A stretch of DNA of 64,000 nucleotides, from positions 186,001-250,000 of the forward strand of contig JARDVN010000001.1 in assembly GCA_028994555.1 (NCBI GenBank), given 5' to 3'. Under the pieces are notes generated by a model. It was not told where the DNA came from. It saw only the letters and a program-made list of their open reading frames with translations, and made no database searches. Both the position numbers and the translations under genes were made by a program. The stretch comes from Citrobacter amalonaticus (lineage in GTDB: Bacteria; Pseudomonadota; Gammaproteobacteria; Enterobacterales; Enterobacteriaceae). Shown piece by piece: positions 25,559 to 35,633 of the stretch. How positions within the stretch are numbered: the stretch's first letter is position 1; every line of letters begins with the position of its first letter.

Positions 25559-25705
25559 GTAAGGGTGAGGGAGGCGAACCTCCCTCCTGCGTTTTCGCTG
25601 TTAATATGCTGGGTAGGCGATGATTAACAGGATAAGCAGCATGATGACATAACTCATCATCGTCCCTTTCCTTTTTAGAGCCCCTGCTTCGGTAGGGGCT
25701 TTCCC
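25559..25705 (+). ncRNA. sibC: Sib-family antisense RNA (type I antitoxin)
   Basis: About 145 nt with the Sib features: 5' GTAAGGGTGAGGGAGG, a first hairpin GAGGGAGGcgaaCCTCCCTC, a region fully complementary to the ibs reading frame, then AGCCCCTGCTTCGGTAGGGGCT with T-rich tail as terminator. E. coli sibC occupies the same place between fau and serA. The naming as sibC rests on position. Confidence 0.85.
25601..25660 (-). CDS. ibsC: Ibs-family toxic membrane peptide (19 aa)
   Basis: A 19-codon frame reading MMSYVIMLLILLIIAYPAY, preceded by GGAAAGGGACG as ribosome-binding sequence. It shares the MM start, the single very hydrophobic helix and the terminal aromatic residue with E. coli IbsC (MMRLVIILIVLLLISFSAY). 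Such peptides insert in the inner membrane and depolarise it when not repressed by the complementary Sib RNA. The whole gene lies inside the antisense RNA on the other strand. Position between fau and serA matches ibsC. Confidence 0.85.
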   Translation of the reverse strand: MMSYVIMLLILLIIAYPAY

Positions 25706-25904
25706 GTTTCAGCGCTGTGCTGCGCCTCTATCGTAAATTCCTTTTGTTGATGTACAACGCGTAGCGAAGCCTTTAATCATTAATTACGGCAAGGCTCGAA
25801 AACAGGATGTATGCGTTACAAAAAAGGGATGGTGATGTCGGGAAAACGAAGGGAGAAAGGAAGAAATGACGGGCAGACTCAGAGCCTGCCCGCATCGGTA
25901 AGAA
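25706..25904 (-). terminator. serA downstream spacer with hairpin
   Basis: Mostly unremarkable sequence. Near serA it holds CGGGCAGACTCAGAGCCTGCCCG (25871-25893), a hairpin that on the minus strand can end serA transcription, although the T-tract is poor. Confidence 0.5.
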
Positions 25905-27137
25905 TCAGTACAGCAGGCGTGCGCGAATGGTGCCTGGAATAGCCTTCATCGCCAACAGCGCTTTCTCGGCGACATCTTCATCGGCTTCAATATCGATAAC
26001 GACATAACCCATTTGTGCTGAAGTCTGGAGATACTGCGCCGCAATGTTCACGCCCTGCTCAGCAAAAATCTGGTTCAGTGCGGTCAGTACGCCTGGACGG
26101 TTTTCGTGGATATGCATCAGGCGACGTCCACCGTGCAGCGGCAGCGACACTTCCGGAAAGTTAACCGCGGAAAGCGTAGAACCGTTATCGGAATACTTCG
26201 TCAGTTTACCCGCCACTTCCAGACCAATGTTTTCTTGCGCCTCCTGAGTGGAACCGCCGATATGCGGCGTCAGGATCACGTTATCAAAGTCGCACAGCGG
26301 CGAAGTGAACGGATCGCTGTTGGTTGCCGGCTCGGTCGGGAACACGTCGATTGCCGCCCCTGCCAGGTGTTTGGTCGCCAGCGCATCGCACAGCGCAGGA
26401 ATATCTACCACGGTGCCGCGTGCGGCGTTGATCAGCAACGACCCCGGCTTCATCAGCGCAATCTCTTTGGCGCCCATCATGTTTTTCGTGGAGGCGTTTT
26501 CCGGCACATGCAGGCTGATTACGTCGCTCATGTTGAGCAGTTCGGAAAGATGCTGAACCTGAGTGGCGTTACCCAGCGGCAGTTTGTTTTCAATATCGTA
26601 GAAGTAAACGTGCATCCCCAGTGATTCCGCGAGAATACCCAACTGGGTCCCGATATGACCATAGCCAATGATACCGAGTCGTTTACCACGCGCTTCAAAC
26701 GAACCGGCGGCCAGTTTATTCCATACGCCGCGGTGCGCTTTGGCGTTTGCTTCCGGTACACCGCGCAGCAGCAGTAGCAGTTCACCAATCACCAGTTCCG
26801 CCACGGAACGGGTATTTGAGAACGGCGCGTTAAACACCGGAATCCCGCGTTTTGCCGCCGCCGTCAAATCAACCTGGTTGGTGCCGATGCAGAAACACCC
26901 AATCGCCACCAGTTTTTCCGCCGCGTTGATGACGTCTTCTGTCAGATTGGTACGGGATCGCAGGCCAATAAAATGGGCATCACGGATGGACTCTTTCAGC
27001 TGTTCAGCATCCAGCGCCCCTTTGTGAAATTCGATGTTGGTATAACCTGCCGCACGAAGGCTATCCAGCGCCTTTTGATGCACGCCTTCAACCAGCAGAA
27101 ACTTAATCTTGTCTTTCTCCAGCGATACCTTTGCCAT
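25905..27137 (-). CDS. serA: D-3-phosphoglycerate dehydrogenase
   Basis: 410 residues from MAKVSLEKDKIKF; longer upstream starts are rejected because this equals E. coli SerA. First step of serine synthesis from 3-phosphoglycerate. NAD-binding motif GYGHIGTQLG near residues 157-166; catalytic Arg in INAARGTVVD and His in LTPHIGGSTQEAQ (about 292). C-terminal ACT domain (about 339-410) binds serine for feedback inhibition. Monocistronic. Confidence 0.97.
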   Translation of the reverse strand: MAKVSLEKDKIKFLLVEGVHQKALDSLRAAGYTNIEFHKGALDAEQLKESIRDAHFIGLRSRTNLTEDVINAAEKLVAIGCFCIGTNQVDLTAAAKRGIPVFNAPFSNTRSVAELVIGELLLLLRGVPEANAKAHRGVWNKLAAGSFEARGKRLGIIGYGHIGTQLGILAESLGMHVYFYDIENKLPLGNATQVQHLSELLNMSDVISLHVPENASTKNMMGAKEIALMKPGSLLINAARGTVVDIPALCDALATKHLAGAAIDVFPTEPATNSDPFTSPLCDFDNVILTPHIGGSTQEAQENIGLEVAGKLTKYSDNGSTLSAVNFPEVSLPLHGGRRLMHIHENRPGVLTALNQIFAEQGVNIAAQYLQTSAQMGYVVIDIEADEDVAEKALLAMKAIPGTIRARLLY

Positions 27138-27365
27138 TTCCCGACCCTGTTTTTTATGCAATCTGATGTTGTGTGTGTGGATTTGCATCCGCCTTTCAAC
27201 ATATCAAAAAAAATTATTGCGGCAATATGAACGTTTGCGTCGACGTGTTGACGAAACCGCATTCAGGGAGAAATGCCAGAGGAAAATGCTGGGGATAAGT
27301 TTTTCTTTGGAGAGATCGGCAGGGCAATAATCAAAACGTGATACATGTCACCAAATTTGCCCTGC
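27138..27365 (-). promoter_or_regulatory. serA upstream region
   Basis: About 230 bp AT-rich DNA between serA and the rpiA terminator. In E. coli it carries Lrp-responsive promoters. I could not place a clear -35/-10 pair. Confidence 0.35.
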
Positions 27366-27397
27366 AAAAAAATTTTAACAGGGGAAACGATCCCCTG
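27366..27397 (-). terminator. rpiA terminator
   Basis: On the minus strand CAGGGGATCGTTTCCCCTG forms a hairpin followed by TTAAAATTTTTTT, a typical factor-independent terminator just after the rpiA stop. Confidence 0.85.
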
Positions 27398-27403
27398 GTC
27401 AGA

Positions 27404-28064
27404 TCATTTGACGATGGTTTTAACACCATCCGCGGTACCGATTAGCGCCACGTCCGCGCCACGGTTGGCAAACAGGCCGACAGTCACCACGCCAGGAATC
27501 GCATTGATAGCATTTTCCATCGCCACCGGGTCGAGGATCTCCATACCGTGCACATCGAGGATCACGTTGCCATTGTCGGTGACCACGCCCTGACGGTATT
27601 CCGGACGACCGCCCAGTTTGACTAACTGGCGGGCAACCGCGCTGCGCGCCATTGGGATCACTTCTACCGGCAGAGGGAAGTTACCCAGGATATCCACTTC
27701 TTTGGACGCATCGGCGATGCAGATGAATTTCTTCGCAACGGAGGCGATGATTTTTTTCACGGGTCAGCGCCGCGCCGCCGCCTTTAATCATCTGCATGTG
27801 ACCGTTAATTTCATCCGCGCCATCAACGTAAACGCCGAGGCTATCCACTTCGTTGAGGTCAAACACAGGGATACCGAGGCTTTTGAGTTTTTCGGTAGAG
27901 GCGTCTGAGCTGGAAACTGCCCCTTCAATCTGACCTTTCATGGTGCCCAGTGCGTCAATAAAGTGCGCGGCGGTTGAGCCGGTTCCCACGCCCACAATGG
28001 TGCCCGGTTGTACATACTGAAGCGCCGCCCATCCTACTGCTTTTTTCAGTTCATCCTGCGTCAT
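27404..28064 (-). CDS. rpiA: Ribose-5-phosphate isomerase A (one extra base)
   Basis: Interconverts ribose 5-phosphate and ribulose 5-phosphate in the pentose phosphate pathway. The run of T at 27751-27757 (seven, six expected) breaks the frame in ALTREKIIASVA. Corrected length 219 residues, as in E. coli. Substrate-binding motifs [11 protein letters not shown] near residue 28 and DGADEIN and KGGGAAL in the middle are present. Divergent from argP. Confidence 0.96.
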
Positions 28065-28223
28065 GATCGTCTCGCCTGTGTAGAGAAAATTTCAGGCGCA
28101 TTATAGACCATTGCGCGGAAAAATCTTCCCGCCGCGCTCGCAGGCCGCGGATTTCGTCTTTACCCAATGCAAATTTATGTCATAGTGCAGAACACGCAAA
28201 AATTTCAGGAGTACGCCAGAGCA

Positions 28224-29117
28224 ATGAAACGTCCGGACTACAGAACACTACAGGCACTGGATGCGGTTATACGTGAACGCGGGTTTGAACGCGCGGCGCA
28301 GAAGCTGTGCATCACCCAATCTGCCGTTTCGCAACGCATTAAGCAGCTTGAGAATATGTTCGGACAACCGCTGCTGGTCCGCACCGTTCCGCCGCGTCCG
28401 ACGGAGCAGGGGCAAAAGCTGCTGGCGCTGCTTCGTCAGGTTGAGCTGCTGGAAGAGGAGTGGCTGGGCGATGAACAAACGGGCTCTACGCCGCTGTTGC
28501 TGTCGTTGGCGGTCAACGCCGACAGCCTGGCGACCTGGCTGCTGCCCGCACTCGCGCCGGTACTGGCCGACTCCCCTATTCGTCTCAATTTGCAGGTGGA
28601 AGATGAAACCCGTACCCAGGAACGGTTGCGTCGTGGCGAAGTGGTCGGGGCGGTGAGTATTCAGCATCAGGCGCTACCCAGCTGCCTGGTGGATAAACTT
28701 GGCGCGCTCGATTATCTGTTTGTCGGTTCGAAAGCGTTTGCCGACCGTTATTTCCCGAACGGCGTTACCCGCTCCGCGTTGTTGAAAGCCCCTGCGGTGG
28801 CGTTTGATCATCTGGACGATATGCACCAGGCCTTTCTGCAACAGAACTTTGATCTGCCGCCGGGCAGCGTTCCGTGTCACATCGTTAATTCGTCAGAAGC
28901 CTTTGTGCAACTGGCGCGTCAGGGCACCACCTGTTGCATGATCCCACACCTGCAGATTGAAAAAGAACTGGATAGCGGTGAGTTAATCGACCTGACGCCA
29001 GGCCTGTTTCAGCGTCGGATGCTCTACTGGCATCGGTTTGCGCCAGAAAGCCGCATGATGCGCAACGTGACCGACGCGCTGTTAGCCTACGGTCACAAGG
29101 TGCTGCGCCAGGACTGA
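28224..29117 (+). CDS. argP: LysR-type regulator ArgP (IciA)
   Basis: 297 residues from [16 protein letters not shown], equal to E. coli ArgP. Activates argO (lysine/arginine export), dapB and others in response to lysine. N-terminal winged helix-turn-helix ([16 protein letters not shown], about residues 30-46), then the LysR effector domain. Divergent from rpiA. In E. coli argP is followed by scpA; here by a convergent LysR gene only 4 bp away. Confidence 0.96.
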   Translation: MKRPDYRTLQALDAVIRERGFERAAQKLCITQSAVSQRIKQLENMFGQPLLVRTVPPRPTEQGQKLLALLRQVELLEEEWLGDEQTGSTPLLLSLAVNADSLATWLLPALAPVLADSPIRLNLQVEDETRTQERLRRGEVVGAVSIQHQALPSCLVDKLGALDYLFVGSKAFADRYFPNGVTRSALLKAPAVAFDHLDDMHQAFLQQNFDLPPGSVPCHIVNSSEAFVQLARQGTTCCMIPHLQIEKELDSGELIDLTPGLFQRRMLYWHRFAPESRMMRNVTDALLAYGHKVLRQD

Positions 29118-29121
29118 CCGT

Positions 29122-30021
29122 TTACGCCCCTGCATAAAAATGCCTGAGCTCATCAAACTGCAAAGCAAATTCGATGTAGCTCATGAGCGCGGGGGAATTC
29201 AGCTTACGGCTGGGATACACCAGCCACAGATCGTTGCCTGCCACCGTCCATTCCGCCAGCACCGGGATCAGATCGCCCTTTTCAATTTTATCTTCCAGCA
29301 TGAACGCCGGCAGCAGCGTGACGCCAGCGCCAGCGATGGCGCTTTCGCGGGCATAAACCAGATTATCCGTCAGATGCACGCGCTCGGGCATGTACTGATA
29401 GTCTTCATCACCGCGATGAAATAACCACTCAGCCCAGGCTTTATGCGCGATGCAATGGTGTTCGACCAGTTGACGAGGATGGTTCAGCGGCGCAAAACGT
29501 GACAGATAATCCGGAGATGCCAGCAGGTAGCGCGGGCAATGACCGATCATGCGTCCAATCAGTGACGAGTCCTGCGGCTTGCCGGTGCGCAACGCGACGT
29601 CAAAACTGCTCTCCACCAGATCCAGCACCTGGTCGCAGATACTGACATCCAGCGAGACATCCGGATAATGCTGCTGAAAGCGGGTGTTCAGGCGCGCTAA
29701 CAACGTCGCGCCAATGCCAGCCGGCGACGTGATGCGCAAACGTCCGCTGGGGTTGTCGCGCAGGCGCTGAACCGCATATTCTGCGCGTTCGCTGGCCGCG
29801 AGTATTTCCCGACAATGCACCAGGTAATGTTCACCGGCGTAGGTCAGGTTAAGTTTGCGGGTGGTACGATTGAGAAGGCGAATACCGACATGTTGCTCAA
29901 GCTGACTGATGCGCTGGCTGACGCTCGACTTCGGCAGCCCCGCCTTTTGCGCAGCGACGGTAAAACTGCCGTGTTCGGCAACCAGGGCAAACAGCGCCAT
30001 ATCCTGCAAATGCTTAAACAT
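29122..30021 (-). CDS. LysR-family transcriptional regulator
   Basis: 299 residues from MFKHLQDMALFALVAEHGSF; further starts upstream would overlap nadR. The helix-turn-helix KAGLPKSSVSQRISQLEQ is at about 26-43, the effector domain after residue 90. Belongs by sequence style to the large group that includes DmlR and AaeR; target unknown. It could be the counterpart of E. coli ygfI, which lies a few genes beyond argP, but I cannot confirm this. Converges with argP and lies 22 bp downstream of nadR on the same strand, at the border of two distant E. coli map regions. Confidence 0.85.
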   Translation of the reverse strand: MFKHLQDMALFALVAEHGSFTVAAQKAGLPKSSVSQRISQLEQHVGIRLLNRTTRKLNLTYAGEHYLVHCREILAASERAEYAVQRLRDNPSGRLRITSPAGIGATLLARLNTRFQQHYPDVSLDVSICDQVLDLVESSFDVALRTGKPQDSSLIGRMIGHCPRYLLASPDYLSRFAPLNHPRQLVEHHCIAHKAWAEWLFHRGDEDYQYMPERVHLTDNLVYARESAIAGAGVTLLPAFMLEDKIEKGDLIPVLAEWTVAGNDLWLVYPSRKLNSPALMSYIEFALQFDELRHFYAGA

Positions 30022-30043
30022 CGCGTTCACCCCTGGGCGAGGA

Positions 30044-31276
30044 TCACCCCTGCTCACCCATCATCTCTTTGACCAGCTCAACGCACCGCAGGAAACGGCC
30101 ATCGTAATCCGCCTCTTCAACATGCACGAAGTCGATATTGTTTTCGCGCAACATCTCCACCAGCAGCGTCTGAAATTCTTTGCGATCCACTGAGCTACCA
30201 AGGCTGCGCAGACCGTCCGCCACCCACGGCGTGTTATTTTCCAGCAAGATCACCAGGTCAAAGCGGTATTCATCGATCAACGCCTGCACAAACGGATGTT
30301 CTCGCCCTTCGTACTTTTTGCAAAAGGCCTGAGTCGTGACAAAGTCGGTGTCGACAAACGCCACTTTATTGGCGTACTTCACTGCAAAATCAATATACTG
30401 CGCATGACCGAGCGCGATTTTATCGTAGTCGGAATACTGCAGTGCCATCTCATCACCACCCAGATGAGAAAAGACATAATCCCGACCATATTCCCACGCG
30501 CTGGTGGTATTGAAGATATTCGCCAACTTATTGACCAGCGTCGACTTTCCGCTCGACTCGCCGCCCAGCACCGCCACGGTGCGCACGAAGAACGGTTTTA
30601 CTTCCGTCGGAATATATTCCCAGTAGCGGAAGGGGTTTTCACGGATTTGCGCGCCGCTGATGCTCATAAAGGTCCGTTTCGGGTCGATGAGCACCGTTTC
30701 GATTCCCAAATGTTCCAGGTACTGCGGCGCATCGGCTTCCTCAGAGGTGTAGATCCAGTTTGGCGCAATCCCCTTCTCCGCCATGAACGTCTTTATGCCC
30801 TTGCTCCAGACGTCCCAGCCGTGGGGATACGGCTCCATCCCCTCTTCGTTGAAGGCATGAATGCGGATATTTTTCTGGTACTTGAACGTCTGCAACAGCC
30901 AGCGAAGGCGATCCGAAACCGTCGGTTGCTGGGACATGGCGCTGTCTTCAAACAGCGCGCGGTCACGCGTATCGTCATAGCCCATGATGATATGCAACTC
31001 GTCCACCTGGCTACAGGCGCGCTGAATCAGATAGATATGACCGGTGTGCAACGGATAAAATTTACCGAACACCACACCGATATTTTTCTGCTGGCGGGGA
31101 AACTCCAGCCCCAGAAAACGGTGCAACGCCTCCAGCTTTTGCGCGCTGGGGCTTTTGATCTTGGCATTGAGGAGCTGACTGAGATAGCCCTTGGTCATTC
31201 CACTGGCATCCGCCACTTGTTGCAGGGTACAGCCCTTTTGCTTGATCGCGGTTTTCAGATAATCAAATGACGACAT
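30044..31276 (-). CDS. nadR: NadR: NAD regulator, NMN adenylyltransferase and nicotinamide riboside kinase
   Basis: 410 residues from MSSFDYLKTAIKQ. Three parts: N-terminal DNA-binding helix-turn-helix (about 1-60, VADASGMTKGYLSQLL), the nucleotidyltransferase domain with GKFYPLHTGHIYLI (71-84), and a kinase domain with Walker A GGESSGKST (238-246). It represses NAD synthesis and salvage genes when NAD is high. Downstream of radA in the serB-radA-nadR operon, as in E. coli, but here inverted and next to a LysR gene where E. coli has ettA. Confidence 0.96.
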   Translation of the reverse strand: MSSFDYLKTAIKQKGCTLQQVADASGMTKGYLSQLLNAKIKSPSAQKLEALHRFLGLEFPRQQKNIGVVFGKFYPLHTGHIYLIQRACSQVDELHIIMGYDDTRDRALFEDSAMSQQPTVSDRLRWLLQTFKYQKNIRIHAFNEEGMEPYPHGWDVWSKGIKTFMAEKGIAPNWIYTSEEADAPQYLEHLGIETVLIDPKRTFMSISGAQIRENPFRYWEYIPTEVKPFFVRTVAVLGGESSGKSTLVNKLANIFNTTSAWEYGRDYVFSHLGGDEMALQYSDYDKIALGHAQYIDFAVKYANKVAFVDTDFVTTQAFCKKYEGREHPFVQALIDEYRFDLVILLENNTPWVADGLRSLGSSVDRKEFQTLLVEMLRENNIDFVHVEEADYDGRFLRCVELVKEMMGEQG

Positions 31277-31297
31277 GGGTAACCTCCGTTTCACTCA

Positions 31298-32681
31298 TTA
31301 TAAGTCGTCAAACACGTTTAACGCATCCGCCAGCTTCTTCACACCAAAAACCTGCATCCCTTCCGGCGGTTTTTTCGGCACGTTGGCCGCCGGAACAATC
31401 GCGCGACGGAAACCATGTTTTGCGGCCTCGGAAATACGCTCCTGACCACTCGGCACCGGGCGAATCTCGCCTGCCAGCCCGACCTCGCCAAACACCACCA
31501 GATCCTGCGGCAGCGGTCTGTCGCGCAGACTGGAAACCATCGCCAGCAGCAGCGCCAGGTCCGCGCTGGTTTCCGTAACTTTCACGCCGCCGACCACGTT
31601 AACGAACACGTCCTGATCGGCCATTTGCAGACCGCCGTGACGGTGCAGCACCGCCAACAAAATCGCCAGACGGTTCTGCTCCAGCCCCACCGCGACGCGA
31701 CGAGGGTTGGCCATCATCGAGTGATCGACCAGCGCCTGGATCTCCACCAGCAAGGGACGCGTGCCTTCCCAGACCACCATCACCGAACTGCCGGAGGTGA
31801 CCTCATCGCCACGGCTCAGGAAGATTGCCGAAGGGTTGCTCACTTCGCGCAACCCCTGTTCGGTCATCGCGAAGACGCCCAGTTCATTCACTGCGCCAAA
31901 ACGGTTTTTGTGGCTGCGCAGGGTGCGAAAACGGGAGTCAGCATCGCCATCCAGCAATACCGAGCAGTCGATGCAGTGCTCAAGTACTTTGGGCCCGGCC
32001 AGCGAGCCGTCTTTGGTGACGTGACCTACCATCACAATCGCCACACCGCGCGTTTTGGCAAAGCGTGTCAGATAAGCCGCAGTTTCACGCACCTGCGCCA
32101 CGCTGCCGGGGGGATGACTGGATATCCGCCATGTGCATCACCTGAATGGAGTCGATCACCATCAGCTTCGGCTGCTCTTCTTCGGCGATCAGGCAGATCT
32201 GCTCAATGCTGGTTTCCGAAAGCATGTTGAGATTGTTGGTTGGCAGGCCAAGACGATGGGCGCGCATCGCCACCTGTTGCAGGGACTCTTCCCCGGTGAC
32301 ATACAGGGTTTTCATCTGCTCCGCGAGCTTGCACAGCGTCTGCAACAACAGCGTAGATTTGCCCGCGCCGGGGTTACCACCGATCAGAATCGCGCTGCCG
32401 GGAACGACGCCGCCGCCCAGCACGCGGTCAAACTCTTTAAAACCGGTGGAAAAACGCGGCAGCTCTTCCAGGCTGATATCCGAAAGCTTCTGAACTTTTG
32501 CAACGCCAGCGCTCCCGGCATAACCACTCAGTCGCTCATTACGCGCCACCGTCGGCGATGCAGCCAGGCGCACCTCTGTGATGGTGTTCCAAGCATGACA
32601 GGCGCTGCATTGCCCCTGCCAGCGCGGATAATCCGCCCCGCATTCATTACACACAAAGGCGCGTTTTGGAGCTTTTGCCAC
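31298..32681 (-). CDS. radA: DNA repair protein RadA (one extra base)
   Basis: RecA-like ATPase that drives branch migration in recombination. Zinc finger CNECGADYPRWQGQCSAC (Cys11, 14, 25, 28), Walker A GGNPGAGKST (101-110), KNRFG motif in the second half and a C-terminal Lon-protease-like domain. The G6 run at 32108-32113 breaks the frame in MADIQSSPGSVAQV; with five it is 460 residues, as in E. coli. In the serB-radA-nadR operon. Confidence 0.95.
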
Positions 32682-32702
32682 GGTTTACCTCGTTATCTCT
32701 GT

Positions 32703-32757
32703 ACCGCCTGTGTGCCGGATGGCGGCTGCGCCTTATCCGGCCTACACCTTAAAATAC
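32703..32757. repeat. REP element between serB and radA
   Basis: GTGCCGGATGGCGGCTGCG then CCTTATCCGGCCTAC, a near-consensus REP palindrome within the operon. Confidence 0.85.
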
Positions 32758-32772
32758 CAGCCGGTATCTCAA

Positions 32773-33742
32773 TTATTTCTGGTTCATGCTGCCGGAGAGA
32801 ATGCAGAACACCCCCATCAGGTCAGCGTGACGGATAGTAATCTCCGTCTTTTCATTCACTTTCGGTTTGGCATGGTACGCAATCCCCAGCCCCGCCGTTT
32901 TGATCATCGGCAGATCGTTGGCACCATCGCCAATCGCCACCGTCTGCGCGACAGGAATTTCATACTCCTGCGCCAGTCGGGTCAGCGTTTTGGCCTTATA
33001 CTGTGCATCGACGATATCGCCAATCACGTTGCCGGTAAACTTGCCGTCCATGATCTCCAGTTCGTTCGCCACTGCCGCCGTTAGCCGCAGTTTCTCACGC
33101 AGATACTCGGCAAAGAAGGTAAAGCCGCCGGAGGCGATCGCCACCTTCCAGCCCAGCGTTTCCAGCTTCAGCACCAGTTGCGTCAGGCCAGGCATCAGCG
33201 GCAGGCTTTCCCGCACCTGATGCAGAATATTGGCATCCGCACCTTTCAGCGTCGCCACACGACTGCGCAGGCTGGCGGTGAAGTCGAGTTCGCCGCGCAT
33301 TGCGCGTTCGGTCACTTCCGCCACCATGTCGCCGGTCCCGGCCAGTTTGGCGATCTCATCAATGCATTCGATCTGAATGGCGGTGGAATCCATATCCATC
33401 ACCAGCAGGCCGGGCGTGCGCAGATGCGGAATTTTCCCCAGCGGCGCGACGTCCAGTTGCGCATCATGCGCCAGCTTGGTTGCGCGTGGCGTCAGTGAAC
33501 CCGCGAGACGAATCACCTGATAGTCTTCAACACACCAGGCCGCGACAATCACCATCGCCGCCCCCCAGTTTACTCTGATACTGGGTCAGGCGTTGTTTAT
33601 CCAGCCCGCGTCCATACAGCAACCAGCCGCTACGTCCTGCGTGATAATCCAGTGGCATCACCTCGTCACCACTTAAAGAGAGGGGCAAACCTGGCCATAA
33701 AGAGACATCTTCAGGCAAATCGCACCAGGTAATGTTAGGCAT
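32773..33742 (-). CDS. serB: Phosphoserine phosphatase (one extra base)
   Basis: Last step of serine synthesis; HAD-family hydrolase. From MPNITWCDLPED, corrected for the six-C run at 33561-33566 (QSKLGAAMVIV), it has 322 residues, equal to E. coli. Catalytic DxDST motif VMDMDSTAIQ (about 115-124) and the later motif GDGANDLPM are present. First gene of serB-radA-nadR; divergent from ytjB. Confidence 0.96.
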
Positions 33743-33859
33743 TAAAGCTCCTGTAAAATCGTTCGGGCCGGGAAGGTTCACGGGGAAAATAACGCATGAG
33801 GCTACCCTGTAACCATCGCTTCTGGCAACATTAAGCCTCAAATTTTCAGCAGGTGGAAT

Positions 33860-34504
33860 ATGGCTCGCGCAAAACTGAAATTCCGACTTCATCGTGCAGT
33901 GATTGTATTGTTCTGTCTCGCACTGCTTGTCGCGCTCATGCAGGGCGCCTCCTGGTTCAGTCAAAACCACCAGCGACAGCGTAATCCGCAGCTTGAAGAG
34001 CTGGCTCGCACGCTGGCGCATCAGGTCACGCTGAACATCGCGCCGCTGATGCGTACCGAAACACCTGACGAAAAACGCATCAAAACCATTTTGCAGGCGT
34101 TAACGAAGGAAAGCCGTATTCTTGACGCCGGTGTCTATGATGAGCAGGGCGACATGATTGCCCGCGCAGGCGAAAGTGTAAATGTCCGCGACCGTCTGGC
34201 GCTGGACGGTAAAAAAGCGGGCGGCTATTTCAACCAGCAGATTGTCGAACCCATTCAGGGGAAAAATGGTCCGCTGGGCTATCTGCGCCTGACGCTGGAT
34301 ACGCATACTTTAGCCACCGAAGCGAAACAGGTGGACAACACCACCAACATTTTACGCCTGATGCTGCTGCTCTCACTGGCCATTGGCGTGGTGCTGACCC
34401 GCACCCTGCTGCAGGGTAAACGTACCCGCTGGCAACAATCGCCCTTCCTGCTCACCGCCAACAAGTCGGTGCCAGAAGAGGAAGAGAGCGAGAAAAAAGA
34501 GTAA
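33860..34504 (+). CDS. ytjB: Membrane protein YtjB (Smp)
   Basis: 214 residues, the E. coli length. An N-terminal membrane helix (about 14-34, [20 protein letters not shown]), a periplasmic domain and a second helix near 165-183 resemble sensor architecture without a kinase. Charged tail EEEESEKKE. Function unknown. 25 bp upstream of lplA and probably co-transcribed. Confidence 0.93.
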   Translation: MARAKLKFRLHRAVIVLFCLALLVALMQGASWFSQNHQRQRNPQLEELARTLAHQVTLNIAPLMRTETPDEKRIKTILQALTKESRILDAGVYDEQGDMIARAGESVNVRDRLALDGKKAGGYFNQQIVEPIQGKNGPLGYLRLTLDTHTLATEAKQVDNTTNILRLMLLLSLAIGVVLTRTLLQGKRTRWQQSPFLLTANKSVPEEEESEKKE

Positions 34505-34529
34505 CTCATTACAGGAAAGGAAAACTGAC

Positions 34530-35548
34530 ATGTCGACGCTTCGCCTGCTTATTTCTGACTCTTATGACCCCTGGTTTAACCTGGCGGTCGAAGAGTGTAT
34601 TTTCCGTCAGATGCCCGCCACCCAGCGCGTTCTGTTTTTATGGCGCAATGCCGATACGGTCGTTATTGGGCGTGCGCAAAACCCGTGGAAAGAGTGTAAT
34701 ACCCGGCGAATGGAAGAGGACAACGTGCGCCTGGCGCGTCGCAGCAGCGGAGGCGGCGCGGTGTTCCACGATCTCGGCAATACCTGTTTCACCTTTATGG
34801 CCGGGAAGCCGGAATACGATAAGACGATTTCAACCTCCATTGTCCTGAATGCGCTCAATGCGCTGGGTGTGACGGCAGACGCTTCCGGGCGCAACGATCT
34901 GGTGGTGAAAACGCCAGACGGCGACAGGAAGGTCTCCGGCTCTGCCTATCGCGAAACCAAAGATCGCGGTTTTCATCACGGCACATTGCTGCTGAACGCC
35001 GATCTCAGCCGACTGGCAAACTACCTGAATCCGGATAAAAAAGAAGCTGGCAGCCAAAGGCATTACCTCCGTACGCTCGCGCGTGGCGAATCTCACCGAA
35101 CTGTTGCCGGGCATCACCCATGACCAGGTGTGTGCGGCGGTGACCGAGGCCTTTTTTGCCCACTATGGCGAACGCGTTGACGCGGAGGTGATCTCCCCTG
35201 ACAACACCCCCGATCTGCCAAACTTCGCCGAAACCTTCGCCCGTCAGAGCAGTTGGGAGTGGAATTTCGGCCAGGCGCCGGCCTTCTCGCATCTGCTGGA
35301 TGAACGTTTTACCTGGGGGGGGCGTCGAACTGCACTTTGATGTTGAGAAAGGGCATATCACCCGTGCGCAGGTCTTTACCGACAGCCTTAATCCGGCACC
35401 GTTAGAAGCACTGGCCGTACGTCTTCAGGGCTGCCTTTATCGTGCCGTCGTCGTACAGCAGGAGTGCGAATCTTTGATAAGGGATTTTCCGGAGCAGGAG
35501 AAAGAGTTGCGGGAATTATCGGCGTGGATTGCGCAGGCGGTGCGCTGA
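34530..35548 (+). CDS. lplA: Lipoate-protein ligase A (two extra bases)
   Basis: Activates lipoate with ATP and attaches it to E2 subunits and GcvH. Starts [22 protein letters not shown]; conserved [12 protein letters not shown] near residues 69-80 and the lysine region [10 protein letters not shown]. Two breaks: six A at 35037-35042 (five expected, [11 protein letters not shown]) and eight G at 35315-35322 (seven expected, TWGGVEL). With both corrected it has 338 residues, equal to E. coli. E. coli has yjjJ between lplA and deoD; that gene is absent here. Confidence 0.95.
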
Positions 35549-35581
35549 TAAAAAAGCCCGCTGACGCTACGCTCAGCGGGC
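35549..35581 (-). terminator. Terminator of the deo operon
   Basis: GCCCGCTGA(GCGTAGCG)TCAGCGGGC followed on the minus strand by six T. It starts one base beyond the lplA stop and lies ~50 bp after deoD. Confidence 0.85.
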
Positions 35582-35589
35582 CTGTAAAA

Positions 35590-35631
35590 CCGTAGGCCGG
35601 GTCAGGCTAAGCCGCTCCCCGGCACACCAGG
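35590..35631. repeat. REP element after deoD
   Basis: CCGTAGGCCGGGTCAGGCTAAGCCGCTCCCCGGCAC, a single slightly diverged REP unit. Confidence 0.8.
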
Positions 35632-35633
35632 TC

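Noticed and set aside
29118..30043. Transposon or rRNA operon causing the rearrangement at the junction
   Set aside because: Only a LysR gene and 26 bp of spacer are present; no terminal repeats, transposase or rRNA sequence.
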